A stretch of DNA of 64,000 nt from Symsagittifera roscoffensis (taxonomy: Eukaryota > Xenacoelomorpha > Acoela > Convolutidae): assembly GCF_963678635.1 (NCBI RefSeq), contig NC_087064.1, positions 50,920,684-50,984,683 on the forward strand, read 5' to 3'. Position numbers and translations under genes: made by a program. Shown piece by piece: positions 55,101-64,000 of this stretch (within the stretch, counting starts at the first letter, position 1; each line of letters begins with the position of its first letter). The notes under the pieces are model-generated. The model was not told where the DNA came from, did no database searches, and was given only the letters and a program-made list of their open reading frames with translations.

Positions 55101-58100
55101 TTAGCATTTGGGTTCATTTTGCAAGTCCAATACTATCATAACATTAACTTGATGCAAATGAATTTGAATATTGCCTCAGATACTTCACACGACATTTCTT
55201 TGGGATCACATGCTTAGAATACGATGTATGGATATGTTTATGATTCCAGGCGGCTTCCCAGGTGGTGAAGGGCAGTGGTCAGGTGGCAGGCATGGGGTAC
55301 ATAGAGGCGAAGAAGCAGCTGATCTCCAGATGGAATGACGTCAAACTATCCGACACACAGTTCTTCCTCTGCTCCGTCAGACGAGGCATGAAGCCAGTGG
55401 TGAGTAGTGATGTCACATGTTGATACAACAAAAAATATGGTCAATATAGATCTAGTTGTACATTGCTTGACTCAAATGATGCAAGTCTGTTGTTAGATTC
55501 CCTCTGTGGATTTTTTTCGAAGATGGTTTTGTAAAGCCTGCCATTTTTCCCATAGTTGTTTAATGTATTCTTCGAAGCGTTATGCGGTTAGATTGACCTT
55601 AAAAAAAATAAAATTGAAAACAGTTAACAGTGAGGTAAGTCGCCTATTCTTTAAATTACCAAAAGTTCTAAATATGTACGGTACATTCACAATATTGTTC
55701 TTGATTGCTGAAATTATTAAATAACGCTCTTAAATGCAGGGAATGATAGTAGCAAAAAGTTAGCCATCTCATTCTACGGTACCACTTTTATGGAGCATAT
55801 ACTGGATACTAGATAAATTGGATATTGCTGATGCATGATACTTGTTTAGTTGCAATAAACCTATTTAATTTTTATCAAATTGGATTAATTTTATGAAACG
55901 ATTGCCACCCAATTTGGAAGAGCTTTAACGCGATGTTTTTCTTCGAAATTCAAAAAATTCGGTTTCTCAAGTTTAATGAAAATTTTCCAAACTTTTTGTT
56001 GGCTATGATCAAATGATGTCAACTATGAAAAAAAATTGTAAAAAAATGCTTTATGGTGATATATAATTTTTTGAAAATTCTCCAAAAATTAAATCATTTT
56101 TTCCGGTCTCATTGAGTTCATTGACACTATTCTAATTGTCTGTTGGCTATGTTTGAATTAAATTTTCAGATATTTCTTGAAGCTTGAGTGAATTCGGGAG
56201 CTCTCAATGGTGTAATATTTTCTCATTAGCAGAAATAATATCCGCTCGCGTTTCAATGTGTTTATGATCTGAAACGAAACTTTGTATATTTGTGTTCAAA
56301 GCAGAAAGAAACATGAGACTAAACACATAGATCAAATCGTTTCGAAGGGCTCGTGTGGCTTTGTAGAACCTACTTTGTGTTCGAGTTTGTTTATCTATTG
56401 GGTTATGTTTTATGTCAGCGCTCTTGAGGCAAAGCAGAGCCCAATCAGCCATTTGAGTTAAAGTGTGTTTGCCTTTGTCATGTAGTACTTAATTTTACCT
56501 TCAGTCAAACAGTTTAATTTTATAATCAAACATGGTTTAACTAAGTTGCGATAAAAATGTGTGTAAATGTCTGGACCTCTACGCCAGACAAATATAACAT
56601 AGCCAAGTGCAGGTTATGCTTAGACTTTTTTATTTTCTCATTAGTTTTTTTTCGCCTACAGTTATCGCAAAGTTGCAAGAAAAAATTAGTTTAGGTCCCT
56701 TCGGGGAGTCTATTGATTTGTATAGGAAGTCGCGCTAGCAGCTTAAGCGTTGATGACACTTGCGACCTGAGTGCATTGCGGTTACTTTTAGCAGTTTTAT
56801 CAACGGTAATTTTCTAAAACTCATAGTTGTCATGGTCACTTTTCTACTGATTTTCACTCAAGCGGAGCGTAGTGCGATAGTACGATGCAGTTTTTTTTTC
56901 AACTTAAGTCGCAAAAAGTACTTCTTGTTGTGGTACTTCTGCCAATGTGGAAGAGTTACTTAATGGGGCACTTGGGAAGCAGCAGGCAGTATAATACTAC
57001 ATGGTTTGACCTTTGTTTGTTCAAAATTTAACACATTTGATGCTTTTTTAATTCATCAACTGAACCGAAAAAAGTTATTTGTTTTTTTTTTGTTACAGTA
57101 TAATAATTTACTTTTCCGAAGCAAGTGCCTTGTAATCGGGAAATATTCTTTTTTCCCGCAAAAATTTTTCTTACTAATTCGCAACTTATATATTTTAACA
57201 CTATCGAGCTTTAGCGAGCGTAATGTAAATTTACTACTTCATTTTTTCTAACTTAAGTCGTCAATATTGGTCTTACTTTTGGGCACCTTTAGAGCTTTTT
57301 GATAGCATGTGCTGTTTTTCGATTGGAAATAATTTTCTTCGCAATTGAGCATTTTTTGAAATTCATAATTTATACATAATTTGGCGTCATGCTTTCCAAT
57401 TATAACATGCAAAGTTAGCATTGATGCCTTCAGCTTGTTAAGTTCCAAATTATTATTTGCAAAAGGTTTCTTTGCACTTGGTCTAGAGGTAACGGCGTCG
57501 CCTGTACATTCAAACGTCTGGGGTTCGGGTCTCTGTCGGACCTTGTTTTTTCTCGGTATGTATGCAAATGAAATTTTTCTCCAGTAAAAATTCATTTGCG
57601 GGACTTTCGTTTTTCTGCTTAAGTTTTTCTGTTTTGATTGCCACATAAAATATTTATTTCTGTTCTGTGAGCAACTTTCATTGTATTTGCAAGTGGTGTT
57701 TATTGTAGTTTCAGGAGGGAATTAAACGATTTTTTTTAAAATATTTTTTGGGGCAACTTGTGTTTGCTCAAGTAGTGTCGGATGTGTTGTCTCTTGGTTA
57801 GTTTTGTTCCGTTCCTGATTTATTATTCAAATATCGGCATGTTTGCCTAGAATGAACTTCTATTGCTTCATACGATTTTTTAATTTTAAAACCTGTTTTT
57901 TTTCAATATTTTGCAATTTTTTTTTGAAAAACTGTTTCAAATGTTTGTGTTATATCGCAAGTGGGGAGAAGCTCCTTTTCGCCTCCGTGTTAAAATTCGC
58001 TTTTTAATCCGTGTTAAAAAGCAATTTGGTTCTAACCACAGCATCATAATAAAATTATGATTTGAAGAAATTTTCCGACTCAACATATCTCGCAATGTTT

Positions 58101-60002
58101 TTGAAATGCAAAGTTTTTACGCTTGTGACTAGCAGCAAGCGTTATCAAATGGGAATATGGACTTTTTATAACAAATCATGCTTTCAAAATTATTTAATCC
58201 AAAGTTAGTGTGGAGGCCTTCAGCTTGTTATATACCAAATTATTACAGTACAAAGTTTTTTGTAGTTGTATTTTGCTACATCGAATTGACAATTTATTCG
58301 CATATGTAGCTGCTTTATTTGTGAACAATGTCGATATTTAGATAACTAGTAGATATTTAGCGTTCGTGGCCGAGAGGGTAGGGCGTGGGACTCCAAATCT
58401 GGAGGTCGCAGGTTTGAATCCGCTGCGTGCTCGTTTTATTGCTAATGTTTGCGAATCGCAGCTTTGCCTCTGCGTAGATAATAAATTTCCAAGTTTTTAC
58501 ATGCAAAATTTGTGTTTTTTTTTTGAAATTTGAAGCTCCTTTGACCCTTGTCTTTGGTTTCTATAAAGGTGATTTGTAAAACTGTGTAGGGTAGTCATGT
58601 GGAATACATGAATAGCCGAAGACTGAGGATTGGTTCACGTAGAGATCTTTTGATTCGAACCTTTTGATTCGAAATTTGTCTTTTTCGACCCTAATTGAGC
58701 TATTTGGCGTTTTCTCGCTTGATTTTGCGTAGCGCAGATTGGCCTCTGTCTAATAGATGGTAATTTTTCCCGTGTAAGAGCTGATTAATTTGGTTAATAG
58801 TCATTGAATGTAGCAGTGGCTCTTATATGGGGTCTTTTTGTTTTTGTTTATTTTTTCAGGAAAAGACTGAAATTTTGTTCATGCTCAAACTTCATTTTCC
58901 GCGGTTTAACGTTTGATTTCTTTTTAAGTTCAGGTTTTTTCCTTTGTTAAAAAGGAAGACAAACTCCACTATCGAACAGCAAAAGTGTATAAGTTACGAT
59001 AAACATGACCGATGACCGACTTGTAGTTTCGAAAGTGGATTTTAATTTTAAGATTTCCTAGTGGAATAAAATGGTCATCTATGGATCTAGTGTTCTCAAA
59101 CTATCCTTGAAATTCAAAGAGCTGAAAGAGCATATGTTTTTTTTTGAAATTAAAAACTTGGAGTTTTTCGAAAAATATGTTTTTTTTTTTCTGTTTCCTT
59201 GTTTTCATTATTATTTTAGGTAGCTTGAATTATAATCTAATAATAAGTGTTTTAATAATTTTTTTAGCTGAGCAAGCATTCTTCTCTTGTCGCTATGATA
59301 TCTGGCTCATTTTTTGGCACATTGGAGGTGCTATGCGATGTGGGAGTTACTAGTTTGGTAATATTCATCGACAAAAAAAGTTCTCAAGCTTTAAATTGTT
59401 AGCTGTCAATGAACTAAGTGAATTTTTTGATGCCTAGTTGTTTTTTCGATTTTATTTTCCGAGACTTGGCTTTCCACTTGTTTAAGTTTCATGAACGTAG
59501 TAAAGATACTTAAATAAGTCTTGTTGGTTTGTTTTTTTTTCGCAAGACAGTTTTATAAGGACTATTGTATAGGATTAAAGTGTGTAAACGACCAGTCTAA
59601 CTGTATGTTATTTGTTTTGTTCAGGAAAAAGGCATCATTGGAGTGTGTAGAGACAAGCTGATTCAGATGGACTTGAAGGGACAGGACATAGTGCAGACGT
59701 ACAGATACTCCAGCATGGCTACCTGGACAAGTAAGCAGGCAACAAATTAACCAATATGCCGTTGAACTTTGCGCAAACAATAAAAATGATCAGTAGGTAC
59801 ACGTTTAAAGGTTTTTTTAGCGGGAAGTAAGCACCTAGCAGGCAGGTAATTAAAGTGCATTCAGACGTATTACTGAGGGGGACTTCTTGTGTGTTTTAGT
59901 CAACTGGCACAAGAATGAGTTGCTGATTAAACTGTCAGACATGGAGTTGTCTCTAGCCAGCGTGGAGTGCAAGATCACCGTTCTACACGAGTACCTCGGA
60001 GG
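45971..60002 (+). CDS. FERMT: Kindlin (FERMT family), 12 exons seen, last exon missing
   Basis: Joining the 12 exons listed below keeps one frame for 680 codons, and every intron is GT-AG. Domain order is that of kindlins: F0 (exons 1-2), start of F1 with the EELSLYR block (exon 3), a variable loop, F2 with GWL..SLMQQ and RINQLYEQTRLAIL (exon 5), PH domain within F2 (exons 6-9), and F3 (exons 10-12). Kindlins bind integrin beta tails and activate integrins at cell-matrix adhesions. In F3, the tryptophan of the integrin-binding QW pair is kept (ATWTINW) but Gln reads Thr. Human kindlin-2 has 680 residues; here about 20-25 C-terminal residues are still to come. Start codon: first ATG in the open frame after a TAA at 45887. 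Confidence 0.93.
46313..46680 (+). repeat. SINE-like repeat in kindlin intron 1
   Basis: A tRNA-like block (about 46450-46525: CGTGACTGAGTGG as box A-like, GCAGGTTTGAATCTC as box B-like) is followed by a tail and a GCGAAGCGAAGCTTTGCCTCTG signature near 46615. About 140 bases before the tRNA-like block (TTACGAACCTT...CTCGCAAATAA) are also shared with 60910-61110, showing a longer repeat unit. Not a functional tRNA: the arms do not pair fully. Confidence 0.65.
47604..47837 (+). CDS. FERMT: Kindlin exon 2
   Basis: Acceptor TTTCAG at 47598-47603. Encodes DLQIDWSNYALWWPKNNVWL, matching the kindlin F0 block DWSDHALWW, and the FDVVKDICRKL strand of early F1. Donor GTAAGT at 47838; phase 1. Confidence 0.92.
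48600..48960 (+). repeat. Intron repeat family, member 1
   Basis: Shares CGGAATAAAAACTTCACCTATTG, TTTTCTCAAATTGGGT, AGCACCAATAATAAATTGTTC and TACTCTTTTCCAACTTTCAC with members at 50390, 54380, 55850 and 59030. A dispersed repeat confined here to kindlin introns; no coding capacity. Confidence 0.7.
50390..50600 (+). repeat. Intron repeat family, member 2
   Basis: GTGGAATAAAAACTTTACCTG, CCAGTTTTCTCAAGTTGGGTT and the AAATTCGAAAGTTGAGATTTTT block match member 1 and member 3. Confidence 0.7.
50832..51005 (+). CDS. FERMT: Kindlin exon 3
   Basis: Acceptor TTTCAG. Encodes IRRSEELSLYRYR (kindlin EELSLL block) and a polar, proline-rich loop. Donor GTAAGT at 51006; phase 1. Confidence 0.88.
51293..51404 (+). 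CDS. FERMT: Kindlin exon 4
   Basis: Acceptor CTTCAG. Encodes a linker (KGVVPLEKTPVPLPDSS, LPCTRKVVDKVKYSSG) that leads into the GWL block of F2. Donor GTAAGA at 51405; phase 2. Little conservation, but frame and splice sites fit. Confidence 0.75.
51749..51977 (+). CDS. FERMT: Kindlin exon 5
   Basis: Encodes WLTSAISLMQQEV, LLMLRFKYSTNLDL and RINQLYEQTRLAIL, the most diagnostic kindlin F2 sequence. Acceptor TTTCAG; donor GTAGAC at 51978; phase 0. Confidence 0.93.
52313..52539 (+). CDS. FERMT: Kindlin exon 6
   Basis: Acceptor TTTTTTACAG. A Gly/Met-rich insert, then ELNDLQLELEG (kindlin LSDLEITLEGG) and the start of the PH region. Donor GTATAA at 52540; phase 2. Confidence 0.87.
52855..53000 (+). 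CDS. FERMT: Kindlin exon 7
   Basis: PH-domain strands (KSKLFSCTLHRFKLTIFDRS) to QLNVKG. The donor GTTACT at 53001 is weak but required by frame; the open reading beyond it is intronic. Phase 1. Confidence 0.82.
53232..53332 (+). CDS. FERMT: Kindlin exon 8
   Basis: Acceptor ATTTGCAG. Encodes GCEVAQIGEGSKFKLKLNVD, matching kindlin GCEVTPDV...FNIKLLIP in the PH domain. Donor GTAAGT at 53333; phase 0. Confidence 0.87.
53714..54001 (+). CDS. FERMT: Kindlin exon 9
   Basis: Acceptor TTTCCTAG. Encodes the end of the PH domain (YAKWYVALQLAGRGHTMAD, matching YAHWMAACRLASKGKTMAD), a Ser/Gly-rich insert, and YLSPRFAKKFKKD of F2. Donor GTAAGG at 54002; phase 0. Confidence 0.92.
54265..54620 (+). repeat. 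Intron repeat family, member 3, with GCGAAG signature
   Basis: Begins with CGCGAAGTGCAACTTCGACTCTGTG (54270), then GGCGAACCCCACTATTGAACAG, shared with 58955-58980, and goes on with the TTTTCTCAAATTGGGTTAA and TTTTCCAACTGTCAGTTGGC blocks. This links the signature to the intron repeat as one larger unit. Confidence 0.7.
55250..55399 (+). CDS. FERMT: Kindlin exon 10
   Basis: Acceptor GATTCCAG. Encodes GYIEAKKQLISRWNDVKLSDTQFFL, matching kindlin [25 protein letters not shown]. Donor GTGAGT at 55400; phase 0. Confidence 0.92.
57470..57545 (+). repeat. tRNA-like block (SINE head)
   Basis: TTGGTCTAGAGGTAACGGCG fits a polymerase III box A (TRGYNNARNGG) and GGGTTCGGGTCTC a box B. Spacing is tRNA-like but the arms do not close well. 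A GAGAAGCTCCTTTTCGCCTCCGTG signature lies further on at 57966. Confidence 0.55.
58355..58480 (+). repeat. tRNA-derived SINE in kindlin intron 10
   Basis: CGTGGCCGAGAGGGTAGGGCG (box A) and GTCGCAGGTTTGAATCCG (box B) are strongly tRNA-like, with a serine-type look. The anticodon stem is imperfect. It is followed at once by TTTGCGAATCGCAGCTTTGCC, TCTGCGTAG, the family signature. Confidence 0.65.
58950..59230 (+). repeat. Intron repeat family, member 5
   Basis: GGAAGACAAACTCCACTATCGAAC, TTTCCTAGTGGAATAAAATGG and AAATTCAAAGAGCTGAAAGAGC match member 3 in order. Confidence 0.65.
59625..59730 (+). CDS. FERMT: Kindlin exon 11
   Basis: Encodes EKGIIGVCRDKLIQMD (kindlin KEELIGIAYNRLIRMD) and TYRYSSMATWT with the conserved integrin-site tryptophan. 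Acceptor TTGTTCAG; donor GTAAGC at 59731; phase 1. Confidence 0.92.
59900..60002 (+). CDS. FERMT: Kindlin exon 12
   Basis: Encodes INWHKNELLIKLSDMELSL and CKITVLHEYLGG, matching kindlin F3 up to HEFIGG. Donor GTAAGG at 60003; phase 2. One more exon is expected. Confidence 0.92.
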
Positions 60003-60449
60003 GTAAGGGATTTGAGTTAAATAATCATTAGGATGTCGTATTCACTTGGAACGGTTCGGCTCCCTGGCGTTGCGTTGTCCACCAGAAAACCTTTAACTTA
60101 GCGAATACTGTTTAGCCATAGAATTTTATGATCTCAAAGACTTTATCAATAATAATTCATCTCGGAGTGCTATTGTTTACCCGGGATCTTTTAATGAGTT
60201 GTTGTTGTTGTTGTAGCTACATGGATCTCTGCTTCGAATTTCTGATCGGTTGTGTAGAGTTAGAGAATTCTCGTTTGTAATTGGTATTCGTTTTGTCGAT
60301 CTATCACTGCAGTTCCCTAAGGTCTCTAGCGGCAAAACCGACGTAGAGCGGGAACCTGTTCCAGTGATAGCGTCTTTGTGCTACTCGACACCTCTCTGTA
60401 TAGCACGCTCAAGAGAGAGGTTTGATGTGGTGGAAATATGCACGTTTTT

Positions 60450-60660
60450 AGTTAGTGAGGCAGTTTTTAGTTAGTGAGGAGAACCGAGAACAACTCCTGT
60501 TATGTGAGGTTATGTGTTAAACTGCAGATGTTTGGAAGCTTCTTCGGGCTTCTTCCACAATCTCTCGATGATAAGGGAGGTTGGGTGTACCCGGCAATTG
60601 AAGAGATATTCGGTGGTCCTGTGAAACATCTTATGCAGACGACGGTACATAGTTGATTAG
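60450..60660 (+). repeat. Duplicated repeat, left copy
   Basis: TTTTTAGTTAGTGAGGAGAACCGAGAA through TTATGTGAGGTTATGTG, GGAAGCTTCTTCGGG and GGGAGGTTGGGTGTACCCGGCAA recurs at 61705-61865. No clear protein. Confidence 0.75.
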
Positions 60661-60904
60661 TCTTTGAAGGTAACTATTTAAATAAGTCGAGTATCCGGAT
60701 CTAAGTAGTGAGATTGTACATCTGGTTTTCCGGTCAAGTTTATTTTCGTTTGCAGATAATAGCGGGGGCATTCTTCCAAGTACGTTAGGTTTTCCTTCTC
60801 TGTAAAATTTCTGTACTTTGGTTTTCGATAAGCAAGTTGGTAGTTCAAGAATTTTTCAATCTTTGTTTTTCAATGATTGCTTGAACTTAAGATCAGCTTA
60901 GTGT

Positions 60905-61170
60905 ATTATTACGAACCTTGTTTTTTCCAAACTCACTCGCAAATAAGTGTTTTTTAAAGTGTTCACCTATTTGGAAAATACACTGTAGCATTGGAAACTC
61001 CATAGCATCTGTTCTCTTCATTATTTCTGGCTAGTGGTTGGTGCATATGAAGCTTCTGCAGCTAAGTGGCTAGTGTGCGAGACTAAAGCTCTAGGTCGCA
61101 GGTTCGAAAATCAAAGGGAGCCAATTGTTTTTACTACTTCGAGGCTTAATTCTGATTTTTTTGCCCGGCA
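60905..61170 (+). repeat. SINE-like repeat, second copy
   Basis: Follows 46313-46570 closely: TTACGAACCTTGTTTTTCC, CTCGCAAATAAGTG, TAGCATCTGTTCTCT, then a tRNA-like block with GGTCGCAGGTTCGAAAATC and GAGGCTTAATTCTGATTTTT. The shared length of about 250 bases shows this is one repeat family, not a chance tRNA resemblance. Confidence 0.75.
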
Positions 61171-61704
61171 GAAACTGCTCAGAGAGCATTTCATTTTGTT
61201 TTCTAATCGGAAGTTTTTTTAAAAATTTCGTCGTGTAGGTGTAGGATGTCACTCATTTGTAAGCACCCTGTTGTTCTAAGTACTTTGTTCTGTTTGATTT
61301 GGAGGCGCTGCCAGTTAGTGTAACTTATAGTGGGGTTCCTAATGGGAGCTGCATAGTTCAAGCAACTCCTCCCAGTTGCCGTGTAAGTTGCATTGAGTGT
61401 TTCTTCGGAGCAACCTCAGTTTGTACCAGTAAGTTTTTTTACATAAGCAATATTGTTTCTTTTTTCAAATTGTGGCAGATATTATTGCAGTGTTCATTAA
61501 AGTGCAGTTGGTTGTCAAAAGTAACTCCTAGAATTTATGGATTGTGTGTTGTCGGGTAGTTTGGTGTCCTCGACCATTACATTTTGTTCGACAGAGAACT
61601 CATTATTCCATGTTGAAAAGTAGATGTTGATCTGTTTTCTTTTCAGGGGCCAGCTTTTTTGGCAAGCGGAGAACGAAGTGAAATTCTATGCCCGTTTTAA
61701 GCGT

Positions 61705-61865
61705 ACAGTTTTTAGATAGTGGGGAGAACCGAGAAACTTTCCTGTTATGTGAGGTTATGCGTTAAGCTGCTGATGTTAGGAAGCTTCTTCGGGATTCTCT
61801 CACAATCTCGATGCTACGGGAGGTTGGGTGTACCCGGCAAATGAAGAGATCTATTCAGCTTGTTC
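61705..61865 (+). repeat. Duplicated repeat, right copy
   Basis: Second copy of the unit at 60450-60660 (GAGGTTATGCGTTAAGCTGC, GGAAGCTTCTTCGGGATTC, GGTTGGGTGTACCCGGCAA), with small indels. Confidence 0.75.
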
Positions 61866-62179
61866 CATTCCTCTCCGGTTTATTAGAATGAGAACTAGAA
61901 GCCAAGCCAGTAACAAGAAAATGAGCAGATATGATGGTTTTGGCTGCTCGGTTGATAAAACACGTGTTTGTTTTTTTTTTCTTTTTTTTCTCTTTTTTTA
62001 TCTCGTTTTTTTTCTTCGTCTAGTTTTTCCCATCCTCTCTATCTCTCAAAACACTTTATCTCCTTTTTTCTCCCTTTGTTTCTAGGCACGAGACCGATGT
62101 AGAGTGAATGAATTTTGGTAGCCTGTTAGATGAGAGTTAGTGGTCCAGCCGCGTAGAGGTTCATTCTTAAATCGTTTTT

Positions 62180-62388
62180 TAGTAATAATCATAATATTAA
62201 TAATAATAATCATAATCATAATCATAATAAGAATCATAATAGTAATAAATTTAATAATAATAATAATCATAATGTCAATAATAATAATAATCATAACCAT
62301 AATCATCATAATCATAATAATAATAATAATAATCATAATAATAATCATAATAATAATCATAATAATAATCATAATAATAATAATAATA

Positions 62389-62444
<56 letters not shown>

Positions 62445-62800
62445 CATAATAATCGTAATAATAATAATCATAATAATCAATCATAATAATAATAATAATA
62501 ATTATAATAATAATAATAATAATAATAATAGTAATAATAATAATAATCAGAATCAGAATCATAATAATAATAATCGTTTTAATAATAATCATAGTAGTAG
62601 TAGTATTAATCATACTAATAATATTAATAACAATAATGTTAATATTAATAATAATCAGAATAATAATCATAATAATGATATTAATAATCATAATAATAAT
62701 CATAATAATATTAATAAGAATGATAATCATCATAATCATCATAATAATCATCATAATATTCATAATCATAATAATAATCATAATCATAATGATAGAATGT
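62180..62800. repeat. AAT/ATC trinucleotide microsatellite
   Basis: About 620 bases of mostly AAT units with scattered ATC (AATCAT) units and few other bases. Long Ile- or Asn-only readings on both strands are artefacts of this repeat. Confidence 0.97.
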
Positions 62801-63019
62801 TTTCATATTAGAGTTTATTCAATAGACTTGTGTCAATATACCTCTATTATATATTTAAGTGCGGGCTTCACTATCTCGCCATGTTTAAGCTTTTACAACG
62901 TATTATTTTTGCATGCTTAAGCTATATCGTATATTGCAATGGTTAAGAATTTTTTTTCGAAATGCCAATTTGATTTTAGTGGTTATTTTACCGAGTTTAA
63001 GTTAAGCAGCCCAATATTG

Positions 63020-64000
63020 AAATAGGGGTTGCGAATTTGGCCTCCAATTTTGAATGCCCGAATCATTTTAGCTAACGAGATAAGACGATTTTTGAGATTT
63101 TTTCAAAAATTTTCAGAATTTTCAAATATAATTTACAAAACTTGAAATTCCCAACCTTGTAGTTGGATGCTGTCAGAATAATCTAAGGAGTTAAAAATCT
63201 TGCCTCCAAATATGACTGTTCAAGTCCTTGTTGTTTTCGAGATATGACGTTTTTTGTGATTTTTTCAAAAATTTTCAGAAAACATATAATTTTTTTTTCG
63301 CAAAATCTGAGATTCCCAACCCTGTTGTTGGGTCCTCTCAGAGTTATCTCAAAATTGCGAATCTTGCCTCCAAATATGACTGCTCAAATCCTTGCAGTTT
63401 TCGAGATATGATGTTTTTTGTGATTTTTTCAAAAATTTTCAGAAAATTTTAATTAATGGTTTCTCGAATTTTGAAATTCCCAACCGTGTAGTTTGATGCT
63501 GCCAGAGTACTCTAAGGAGTAACAAATCTTGCCTCCAAATATGACTCTTCAAATCCTTGTAGTTTTCGAGATATGACGTTTTTTGTGATTTTTTCAAAAG
63601 AAATTTCAGAAAACTTAAATTTATTTTTATCGCAAATATTGAAAATCCCAACCCTGTAGTTGGGTCATGTCAGAGTGCTCTCAAAGATTGCGAATCTTGC
63701 CTCCAAATATGACTGCTCAATTCTTTGTTGTTTTTGCCGTTTTTTGTGATTTTTTCAAAAATTTTCAGAAAGTTTAAATTAATTTTTTTTCAAAATTTGA
63801 AATTCCCAACGTTATAGTTCGGTGTTGTCAGGATACTCTAAAGAGTTGCAAATCTTGCCACATGCGACTGCTTACCTTACTTCTCAAATGCTTTTAGTTT
63901 CCGAGATGTGACGTTTTATGGTTTTTTCAAAATTTCTCAAAGAACCTATCTACAAAGACATTCAAAAAATTTGAAACTACTAACTTGATGAAGATACAAC
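63020..64000 (+). repeat. Satellite array, ~164-bp monomers, two alternating types
   Basis: CTTGCCTCCAAATATGACT-like anchors occur at about 63036, 63199, 63363, 63528, 63695 and 63854, spaced 159-167 bases. Each monomer carries CGAGATATGACGTTTTTTGTG, a TTTTTTCAAAAATTTTCAGAAA stretch and a CCCAACC(C/T)TGTAGTTGG block. The text before the anchor alternates between CTAAGGAGTTAAAAAT-like and CTCAAAATTGCGAAT-like forms, so a roughly 329-bp dimer is the higher unit. The array runs past the window end. Confidence 0.92.

Larger units (their letters stand above)
55400..59624 (+). other. Kindlin intron 10, about 4.2 kb of repeats
   Basis: The largest intron seen. It contains an intron-family member (55850-56160), a tRNA-like block at 57470-57545, a second at 58355-58440, a degenerate third near 58580-58750, and another intron-family member at 58950-59230. 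No coding sequence is supported. Confidence 0.75.

Noticed and set aside
58355-58440. Functional tRNA gene
   Set aside because: Box A and B are good but the anticodon and acceptor arms do not pair properly, and the repeat signature follows directly; a SINE head is the better reading.
60217-60280. Candidate final kindlin exon after a TTGTTGTTGTTGTAG acceptor
   Set aside because: It gives Tyr-Met in the right phase, but the next residues do not resemble the conserved kindlin C-terminus and the reading ends after 20 residues.
62082-62811. Long open readings of almost only Ile, Asn or Tyr on both strands
   Set aside because: Products of the AAT/ATC microsatellite.

Overview
The window is animal (metazoan) DNA. 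It carries a 12-exon kindlin (FERMT) gene with GT-AG introns, a dynactin Arp1 gene, tRNA-derived SINE-like repeats, a satellite array and Ty3/gypsy-class retrotransposons. Bases outside the coding parts are clearly AT-rich. I cannot name the species. The divergent Arp1 and kindlin sequences point to an invertebrate.

Positions 1-41653 are almost entirely one nest of giant LTR retrotransposons. Copy 1 (older) starts before the window and runs to 16301, where its 3' LTR is split by copy 2. The rest of that LTR resumes at 40582-40663. Copy 2 (16302-40581, about 24.3 kb) is complete end to end. It has two 923-bp LTRs (about eight differences by eye), inverted LTR ends TGTGACATTCG / CGAATGTTACA, and a 3-4 bp target duplication (AAAG).

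Gene order, shared by both copies where present, is: gag (two CCHC knuckles), protease (DTGA), reverse transcriptase (YVDD), RNase H, long connector, integrase (HHCC, DD35E), integrase C-terminal GPY/F-like region, acidic linker, a macro (ADP-ribose-binding-like) domain, a roughly 400-bp spacer, a very large second ORF with a coiled coil and an SGNH/GDSL hydrolase with all catalytic residues, then a third ORF of unknown function with a conserved Cys/His cluster. Both copies are defective through stops, frameshifts and deletions. Copy 1 lost the integrase core and copy 2 lost the integrase C-terminus.

Copy 2 also has a 3-kb 5' leader holding about 17 copies of a motif like AATCCGGAGGGGT, and its LTRs contain two adjacent perfect hairpins. 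A TTTGTCCGGGGAG motif abuts the 3' LTR (polypurine tract) and recurs inside the coding regions in different reading frames.

After the nest come an inverted LTR copy, a LINE endonuclease fragment on the minus strand, a small inverted-repeat element, a candidate foldback element and the single-exon Arp1 gene (44147-45274). The kindlin gene (45971-60002 in this window) follows. It lacks its last exon here, and its introns are full of diverged SINE-like and other repeats. The window ends in a duplicated repeat, a roughly 600-bp AAT/ATC microsatellite and an alternating ~164-bp satellite.
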